This document shows positions 58,247-64,000 of a stretch of DNA of 64,000 nt, piece after piece (the stretch's first letter is position 1; every line of letters starts with the position of its first letter). The notes beneath the pieces are model-generated. The model saw only the letters and a list, made by a program, of their open reading frames with translations, made no database searches and was not told the origin of the DNA. Location of the stretch: positions 310,001-374,000 of the forward strand of contig NZ_BMIB01000002.1 of assembly GCF_014641615.1 (NCBI RefSeq), given 5' to 3'. Position numbers and translations under genes: made by a program. Origin of the DNA: Filimonas zeae. Its GTDB lineage: Bacteria > Bacteroidota > Bacteroidia > Chitinophagales > Chitinophagaceae.

Positions 58247-59542
58247 ATGAACAAACATTTTAAGCTGGTATTACTAACTGCACTGCTTACAGGTACCGGC
58301 ATCACTGCTTTTCAGCTGATATGGCTGTATAAAACCTGGACTATTACAGAGAATAATTTTTATACTACAGCATCTTCCCTGCTACAAAAAAGCGTGGACG
58401 AATATCATAACAGAGAAATACGCATTATGCTGGATGGAGGCATGCACAGCAGCTTTAATCCATTCGACTCCGCTGCAATGCACCCCATACACGAAATACT
58501 TTTATCGATGAGCAACCCCGATGCGGTAGAAGAAATGGTAGTCAACATGGCAGGTAATGCCCCAAAGCCCCCTTTTAACCTGGAGGAACTGAAAACCAGG
58601 TACCAGCGGGAGCTGCGGTTACACAAAATAGATATGCCGGTAATATTAACCAGGGATACGTTCGTTACCACGCCCGTTCAACACATGGCATCTGCTATTC
58701 TCAATGGCCATAAAAATAAAACCCGTATTACCGCCAGCTTCTCAAACCCCACCCCCTACCTTATTCAACAAAATGCCTGGCCCATTGGCATCTCTTTCTC
58801 CTTAATACTGTTTACCACGGGTAGTTTGATTTATATGTTGCGCGTTATAAGACGACAGCAACAGCTGGATAGTATGAAGAACGATTTCATCAGCAACATG
58901 ACACACGAGCTTCGTACGCCTGTAACCATACTCCGTTCCACACACGAAGCCATTGACACATTTGGATACATTAACAATCCGGAACGTACCCTGCGCTACC
59001 TGCACGCCAACAGGCAGGTACTGGATCAGATGGACAAAAACATTGACCGCATTCTGCAGATAGCAAAATATGAAAACGCCCCTGTAATCACCCCCACACA
59101 AATCAATCTGCTGCAACTGCTCACAGCCATTACCCAACAGTTTTTAATGGAGGACCATGTTGCAATTACACTACACTATGAGTTGCCTGTAGAAGAAGTG
59201 CATATGGATGGTAATATGCTGGAAATAATCGTTGCCAGCCTGATAGATAATGCCGTAAAATACTCCAACAAACCCGCCACTATCAATATTCAGGTAACAG
59301 CTGAAAACAACAGTATGATACTGGAAGTAACAGACAATGGAATTGGCATTGCTTCTGCCAATCTGCCTTATATTTTCGACCGTTTTTACCGCGTACCCAC
59401 AGGTAACGTTCACAATGTAAAAGGTTTTGGCATTGGCCTAAACTATGTACAAACCTTAACCAGGCTACTCGGCGGTACTATCACTGTAAAAAGTAAACCA
59501 GGCGCCGGCAGCTCCTTCCGCCTGCAGTTTCCGCTACGGTAA
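58247..59542 (+). CDS. Orphan membrane histidine kinase
   Basis: 431 residues: helix (about 8-28), periplasmic sensor (about 30-180, no recognised fold), second helix (about 182-205), HisKA (His220 in FISNMTHELRTPVTIL) and HATPase (LIDNAVKYSN; DNGIGIASANLPYIFDRFYR; GFGIGLNYVQTLTRLLGG). No response regulator is adjacent; kinases of this type work with OmpR-family regulators. The direct repeats upstream suggest that its own promoter is controlled by such a partner. TATATTTG ends 7 nt before the ATG. Confidence 0.9.
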   Translation: MNKHFKLVLLTALLTGTGITAFQLIWLYKTWTITENNFYTTASSLLQKSVDEYHNREIRIMLDGGMHSSFNPFDSAAMHPIHEILLSMSNPDAVEEMVVNMAGNAPKPPFNLEELKTRYQRELRLHKIDMPVILTRDTFVTTPVQHMASAILNGHKNKTRITASFSNPTPYLIQQNAWPIGISFSLILFTTGSLIYMLRVIRRQQQLDSMKNDFISNMTHELRTPVTILRSTHEAIDTFGYINNPERTLRYLHANRQVLDQMDKNIDRILQIAKYENAPVITPTQINLLQLLTAITQQFLMEDHVAITLHYELPVEEVHMDGNMLEIIVASLIDNAVKYSNKPATINIQVTAENNSMILEVTDNGIGIASANLPYIFDRFYRVPTGNVHNVKGFGIGLNYVQTLTRLLGGTITVKSKPGAGSSFRLQFPLR

Positions 59543-59603
59543 TTCCCTGCTCTCTGCCCCTCCCCCAAACAGCACGCGTTGCAACACAATTGCAGAAATA
59601 AAC

Positions 59604-59635
59604 TTTGCAATACAAAGCAACAGCCCCTAACTTTG
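59604..59635 (+). promoter_or_regulatory. Promoter of the small membrane protein gene
   Basis: TTTG (59604-59607), 20-bp spacer, TAACTTTG (59628-59635): exact consensus spacing; leader about 50 nt. Confidence 0.6.
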
Positions 59636-59688
59636 AAACACGAAGTGCTTTTATTCAAACAAAATATCAACGCATAAAAACAAACTCC

Positions 59689-60027
59689 ATGAAACAGACA
59701 AACCACAACACTGCGGAGCACCCTGTTCGCATACCCTCACTGATCAGATACATGCTGGTAGGCGCAGGCATTGCCTTTGTGCTTATTTCTATATTTCTGT
59801 TGCCGGTAAAAGCACATCCCGATTGGCCGGAGTTCTGGAAAATACGCCCTATGATTGTTGTGCCACTGGCGGGAGCCGGAGGAGGTGCGTTCACCTACTT
59901 CATGAGTATATGGGGGCGTAAGGGAACCTGGCAACAGTTAATAGCGGTTCTCGTAAGTGTTATCGGTTATGTAATTGCCCTGTGGCTGGGTACGGTAGTG
60001 GGCCTGGATGGCACCCTGTGGAACTAA
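59689..60027 (+). CDS. Small membrane protein, three to four helices
   Basis: 112 residues from ATG 59689; an earlier TTG start (59605) lies in the promoter. Hydrophobic helices (YMLVGAGIAFVLISIFLL; MIVVPLAGAGGGAFTYFMSI; LIAVLVSVIGYVIALWLGTVVG) linked by short polar loops. I recall similar short conserved membrane proteins in Bacteroidota without known function. Preceded by the orphan kinase gene and a promoter. Confidence 0.72.
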   Translation: MKQTNHNTAEHPVRIPSLIRYMLVGAGIAFVLISIFLLPVKAHPDWPEFWKIRPMIVVPLAGAGGGAFTYFMSIWGRKGTWQQLIAVLVSVIGYVIALWLGTVVGLDGTLWN

Positions 60028-60073
60028 ACAGCCAATTACACAATTCTTTGTTTTTCAAAGTATCAGCGATGCA

Positions 60074-60105
60074 ATAAAAAAGGCCATCCGTTTTTACGAA
60101 TGGCC
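60074..60105 (-). terminator. Terminator of the metalloprotease gene
   Basis: GGCCAT..CG / CG..ATGGCC stem (60082-60105) with a U-rich tail on the minus strand. Confidence 0.8.
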
Positions 60106-60123
60106 ATACACAATCCAGACAAA

Positions 60124-62577
60124 CTACTTTTTATCAGGGTTCAGGGCTTTATCAATCTGTTGAATCAAATCCTGTTTATGCAATACTTCCAGCGAACTGG
60201 TGCCGGACATTTGCAATACCTCACCTTTCAGTTGTGTCAGGTGCATTCTTACATATAATCTTGCATCACTTCTTTCCGCATTGGTAGGCATTTTGCCTTC
60301 CTCCAGCGATTTGGGCTTTAAAATCATCACCAACCTGTCTACATAAGCACGTTGCGCATTTCTCAGGTAAACATCCTGTGCATTGTTGCCGGTAAATTTG
60401 CGCCATACCGCTTTCTTAACATCAGTCAGATAAGCAGGTACCGTATAACTGTTGCTGTTATCCAGGTTCTTTTGCATAATCGTATACAGTATACCTGGGT
60501 TAAGCAGATTGTTGAGCAGGCTGTTCTGTATAGAACAGATATCCTCCATGGGGTTGGTTTTGATTTTGCCGGTAATTGCAGCCGGATATAACCATAACGG
60601 CGGCATAATTACCTGGCGACCCATAAAATCAAGAGTAGCCTGTATTATTGCTTTAGGAATGGGCGTATACACATTACCCGTTTCCTCCACACTCTTTTCC
60701 GTAACATAAGCACCACCCTGCGCATTCTTCATGGCGTGCATTACATAACGCAGATACTGACTGGCTACCCTTTTATGCATGTGGGCCAGGTTATTGTACA
60801 AATCTCCTTCTTCCGCTGTCCACTGCGGTAACGCAGCTACCACACGTTTCAGGTTGGCAATGCCATAATCACTGGCTTTAACATGATCATCGCCCAGGTC
60901 CTCTGTTTGCGAACGCGGGTCTTCGTTTTTACCCTCACCGCCAAACCAGAGCCGGGGGTTGGCGCGCAGGCTGTCAACAATCCATTTATTCAGCACCTTG
61001 CTGTCAGCATATTCATCAGCAGTATTGAATATATTTTTATACCCCCACTGAATAGCCCATTTATCGTACATACCAATACGGGGGTATAAACCCGCTTTAC
61101 CAATATTATCTTCCGGTTGCGCCACATAGTTAAATCGGGCATAGTCCATAATACTCACCGTATGCCCGTTCGCTTCCACCCATGCCTTATCACGCAGTTT
61201 TTCTACCGGCGTCTGGCTGCTGGCTCCCATGTTGTGGCGCAGGCCAAGTGTGTGCCCTATTTCGTGGCTGGATACAAACCGGATAAGATCGCCCATCAGT
61301 TCATCATCAAATTCCATTTTACGCGCACGGGCATCCAGCGGACCTGCCTGAATTATATACCAGTCGCGTACCAGATTCATTACATTGTGATACCAGCCTA
61401 CATGGCTTTCCAGTATTTCGCCACTACGCGGATCGCTCACATGCGGCCCGTAAGCATTAGGTATGTCAGAAGCAAAGTAACGGATAACGGAAAAACGGGC
61501 ATCTTCCATACTCATGGCAGTATCGTTCTCCGGCCATTCTTTGGCCACGATGGCATTTTTAAAGCCGGCCTGCTCAAACGCGTTCTGCCAGTCGTTTACA
61601 CCAGCCATCAGGTAAGGCCGCCATTTTTTAGGCGTAGCAGGATCAATATAATATACAATCTGCTTTTTAGGTTCAACCAGTTCTCCCCTTTTATACTTCT
61701 CCACCTCTTCGTCCTTTGGCTCCAGGCGGTAACGCGCAATAAAATCGTAGGTCTTTACCTCCTGCAGATCATCGCCATACAGCGAGTATCTGGATGCAAA
61801 GTACCCTACCCTGTTATCAAACAACCTTCTGCGCATAGCCACTTTGGGCAGTAACACCATAGAGGTGTTCAGCTCAAATGTTAAGGCACCGGCAGCACTG
61901 CCTGCCGCACTGGCACCGGTTGAAACAGAGAAGGTTTTGGTAGTTTTTACCTCCACGTTAATAGGATAACTGCGGATGGAGTTGATAAAAGAACGATCAT
62001 CAATAAAACCACTCAGCTTCTTTTCTGTTTTTTCAGCCGGCGGCATAGCAACAATGCTATTATCCTTTCTGAAGAAATCCGTTACCTCAATTACCACATT
62101 ACCGTTGGCCGGATGAATACATTTGATGTCAAATGCAGCAGCAATAGGAGTAACACCGGAGGTTTGCATAGCCTTGTAAATAGCCTCCGTGGTATCTTTT
62201 ACCGTAGCCCTGTATACCTTAATGCGTGCAAACAGTTTATTCTGCGGCCCCCTTTCAAAGTACAGGGTTTGCTCATTTACTTTTTCGCCGCCATAACTCT
62301 GTGTTTGCTCCGGTGTAGCTACATAACGAGTTACCGCCAGTATCTCACGCCCCAGTAAGGAATCAGGAATTTCAAAGTAATACTTATTATCTACCAGATG
62401 CACCGTAAACATGCCCTGGCGGGTAAGCGCTGCCTTTGTTATCACTTTTTCGTAGGCCTGTAAGCCGGTGGTGCTTTTCACCACCGGTACAGAATCCTTT
62501 TGTACTGCCTTCTCTTTCTCCTGCCCCAGCACCGTTATGGCTGGTAACAGGGTAAGAGCCGTCATCCATTTCTTCAT
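60124..62577 (-). CDS. Zinc-dependent metalloprotease (DUF5117/DUF4953-like)
   Basis: Secreted metzincin of 817 residues. Signal peptide; an N-terminal beta-rich part (about 40-330, DUF5118/5117-like; FEIPDSLLGREILAVTRYV); catalytic domain with HEIGHTLGLRH (zinc ligands His438, 442, 448) and a Met-turn-like SIMDYARFNYV; helical C-terminus. Follows susD by 47 nt in the same orientation, so the SusCD unit probably imports peptides produced by this enzyme (inference; RagAB is the precedent for SusCD peptide import). Confidence 0.88.
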   Translation of the reverse strand: MKKWMTALTLLPAITVLGQEKEKAVQKDSVPVVKSTTGLQAYEKVITKAALTRQGMFTVHLVDNKYYFEIPDSLLGREILAVTRYVATPEQTQSYGGEKVNEQTLYFERGPQNKLFARIKVYRATVKDTTEAIYKAMQTSGVTPIAAAFDIKCIHPANGNVVIEVTDFFRKDNSIVAMPPAEKTEKKLSGFIDDRSFINSIRSYPINVEVKTTKTFSVSTGASAAGSAAGALTFELNTSMVLLPKVAMRRRLFDNRVGYFASRYSLYGDDLQEVKTYDFIARYRLEPKDEEVEKYKRGELVEPKKQIVYYIDPATPKKWRPYLMAGVNDWQNAFEQAGFKNAIVAKEWPENDTAMSMEDARFSVIRYFASDIPNAYGPHVSDPRSGEILESHVGWYHNVMNLVRDWYIIQAGPLDARARKMEFDDELMGDLIRFVSSHEIGHTLGLRHNMGASSQTPVEKLRDKAWVEANGHTVSIMDYARFNYVAQPEDNIGKAGLYPRIGMYDKWAIQWGYKNIFNTADEYADSKVLNKWIVDSLRANPRLWFGGEGKNEDPRSQTEDLGDDHVKASDYGIANLKRVVAALPQWTAEEGDLYNNLAHMHKRVASQYLRYVMHAMKNAQGGAYVTEKSVEETGNVYTPIPKAIIQATLDFMGRQVIMPPLWLYPAAITGKIKTNPMEDICSIQNSLLNNLLNPGILYTIMQKNLDNSNSYTVPAYLTDVKKAVWRKFTGNNAQDVYLRNAQRAYVDRLVMILKPKSLEEGKMPTNAERSDARLYVRMHLTQLKGEVLQMSGTSSLEVLHKQDLIQQIDKALNPDKK

Positions 62578-62624
62578 GTAGTAATATCGTTTTATTTCTT
62601 TAGTCGTCTTTACCTGTCAGCCCA

Positions 62625-64000
62625 TTACCACGGAATTTCCTCGCCTGTGTTAATAGTCAGGCCCGGATTCAGCTTTAATACATCCGGCGCAAAAGGCAGC
62701 GTGTACAGCCTTGAATTGGGAGGCAGTGTATACGTTTGCTGCGGCACACTGGTAGTAACTACCGGAAATTTCCGTACTACCGTTTTAGCATAATCCGGCT
62801 CTGTATTCAGCCTGCGCAAATCCCACAAACGGTTAAAGCCAAACAGCAGTTCCTTTCTACGTTCATTAATAACAATGCTCATGGTTTCTTGTATGGTACC
62901 AGGCACGGCCAGCGTAGCTTCTGATGCAACAGTAATACGCTTATTACGCAGCATGTTAATAATATCCATTGCTTCTTTCAGGCTTCCCTCACGGGCATAA
63001 CACTCCGCCAGCATCAACCAGGTTTCAGGCGATTTCATACCCACTGTAGGATAAAAGAACGCAGTATTCTTCACGTTCCAGAAGGCCGTATTACTACCCG
63101 CATCTACATAAGAGCCCGATGTCGCGAAAAATAGATTGTACCGTGCATCATTTTTACCAAACAAATCTTTCAGTTCAGTAGTAATTACATAATTGAGAAA
63201 GTTCATTTCGGTATAGCCTGTCATATACATATAACTCAGCACTTCCGGGTTAACACCGGCAGGAACATTTACTTTAGAAGGACCACCCAGTCTGGTATAC
63301 TCTACCAGATCGTACACACTGTTATTATACGTTAAGGCTTTCAGCGCTGCCTCTTTAGCCTTTGCAAACTCCTTCTTAAACAAATGCACTTTGGCTTTGA
63401 ATGCCCAGGCAAAAGCCAGAGATGGATGGTATATATCTTTAGGATTTACCTGCAGATAAGGAATAGACTCCTCCAGGTCTTTTTCTATAAACGCATACAC
63501 TGCTGCTACAGAAGACTTGGTTGGAACAGATTCCAGATCATATTTATCCATAATACAGATACCACCATCAGTAGCAGCCGTAGCAGGATTATAATGATTT
63601 GCAAACGTGTTTACCAATACAAAATGATCAAATGCGCGTAACACTCTTGCCTCTGCGGTCGCCAGGGTTTTAACTGATTCCTCGCCTTTACTGTCGCCCA
63701 CCAGTGTAATAACCATATTCCAACGGTTGATATAGTTATACGCCTGGTTATATAACGTAAAGCCCGATACATACTTCAACCTTGTTTCGCTTGAATCGAA
63801 AAGAAAGTGAATACTGGTCAGATTTTTAGAAGCAGATAGTATGGTGCTTTCTTTTAACCACATATCATCTGCCAGCAAATAAAACTGGTTAGTGGGGTAA
63901 GCCCTGTTAGGGAGACTGACCAGATTGTAATATTCCTCAGCATTTTCCAACACCAGTCTGCCCTTTGGCGTAATATCCGTATACTTTGTACAGGCTACAG
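62625..64000 (-). CDS. susD: SusD/RagB-family lipoprotein (5' end outside window)
   Basis: The visible part begins with A-C-T-K-Y-T-D-I-T-P-K-G, the usual lipid-Cys region (Cys near 63996), so only the signal peptide is missing. It contains EARVLRAFDHFVLVNTFANHY, a TPR-like core (YHPSLAFAWAFKAKVHLFKKEF) and the C-terminal NERRKELLFGFNRLWDLRRLN. Its SusC partner should lie just beyond the right edge; a zinc metalloprotease follows. Confidence 0.92.
   Translation of the reverse strand, partial: VACTKYTDITPKGRLVLENAEEYYNLVSLPNRAYPTNQFYLLADDMWLKESTILSASKNLTSIHFLFDSSETRLKYVSGFTLYNQAYNYINRWNMVITLVGDSKGEESVKTLATAEARVLRAFDHFVLVNTFANHYNPATAATDGGICIMDKYDLESVPTKSSVAAVYAFIEKDLEESIPYLQVNPKDIYHPSLAFAWAFKAKVHLFKKEFAKAKEAALKALTYNNSVYDLVEYTRLGGPSKVNVPAGVNPEVLSYMYMTGYTEMNFLNYVITTELKDLFGKNDARYNLFFATSGSYVDAGSNTAFWNVKNTAFFYPTVGMKSPETWLMLAECYAREGSLKEAMDIINMLRNKRITVASEATLAVPGTIQETMSIVINERRKELLFGFNRLWDLRRLNTEPDYAKTVVRKFPVVTTSVPQQTYTLPPNSRLYTLPFAPDVLKLNPGLTINTGEEIPW

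Noticed and set aside
61117..61854. Long plus-strand open frame opposite the metalloprotease
   Set aside because: Shadow of a conserved minus-strand gene; no family motif, basic and repetitive composition. The same applies to frames at 387-1211 and 11673-12203.

Overview
The window is from a Bacteroidota chromosome, most likely a Chitinophagaceae soil or plant-associated glycan degrader (Chitinophaga- or Niastella-like; genus is inference). Supporting this are SusC/SusD outer-membrane pairs, a hybrid-two-component-style glycan sensor, proteins with type IX secretion C-terminal domains, FecR/ECF sigma pairs, -7 boxes of the form TAnnTTTG with a TTG or TTTG about 19-20 bp upstream, and almost no Shine-Dalgarno sequences. 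No phage, insertion sequence or CRISPR array was seen.

Left part (1-20.4 kb), a pectin-oriented region: a SusC (cut by the window edge, no STN domain) is divergent from a propeller-type sensor kinase and a separate REC-AraC regulator. Then come a CE2-like esterase, a lipoprotein pectate lyase, a 919-residue pectate-lyase-like protein with a T9SS tail, and a GH43-alpha/beta-hydrolase fusion. Interspersed are housekeeping and accessory genes: an EamA transporter, two dihydrofolate-reductase-fold proteins, a TetR-FabF pair with matching operators, DUF3606, an aldo/keto reductase and an NAD-binding epimerase-like protein.

Middle (20.4-45.4 kb): a 1.1-kaa adhesin-like T9SS protein, then a galactoside-type locus on the minus strand (fecR, susC, susD, DUF1735/F5-8C lipoprotein, GH2 beta-galactosidase). 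Its only nearby ECF sigma gene lies at the far end, tail to tail with the galactosidase. metY follows, with a 42-bp hairpin repeat array at its stop codon. A canonical sigma-fecR-susC-susD-tlpA operon comes next; a thioredoxin-like gene in place of glycosidases suggests peptide or other non-glycan cargo.

Right part (45.4-64 kb): lipoproteins, a thioredoxin protein, an orphan M56 peptidase, a decayed 42-bp/14-residue repeat array, a LytS/LytTR pair divergent from a fatty acid desaturase, proline dehydrogenase, tRNA-Leu(CAG), a three-gene unit (zinc-ribbon TPR protein, HELAH membrane protein, YdcF), tRNA-Tyr(GUA), an orphan histidine kinase behind four 10-bp direct repeats, and a SusD (cut by the right edge) followed by a large zinc metalloprotease.

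The SusC proteins next to fecR carry STN signalling domains while the one beside the two-component sensor does not, so the window shows both classical ways of controlling SusCD loci. The most unusual items are the frame-conserving decayed repeat array, the second 42-bp array, the split sensor/regulator, the displaced sigma factor, the GH43-esterase fusion, and several genes whose -7 box ends only 4 nt before the ATG.
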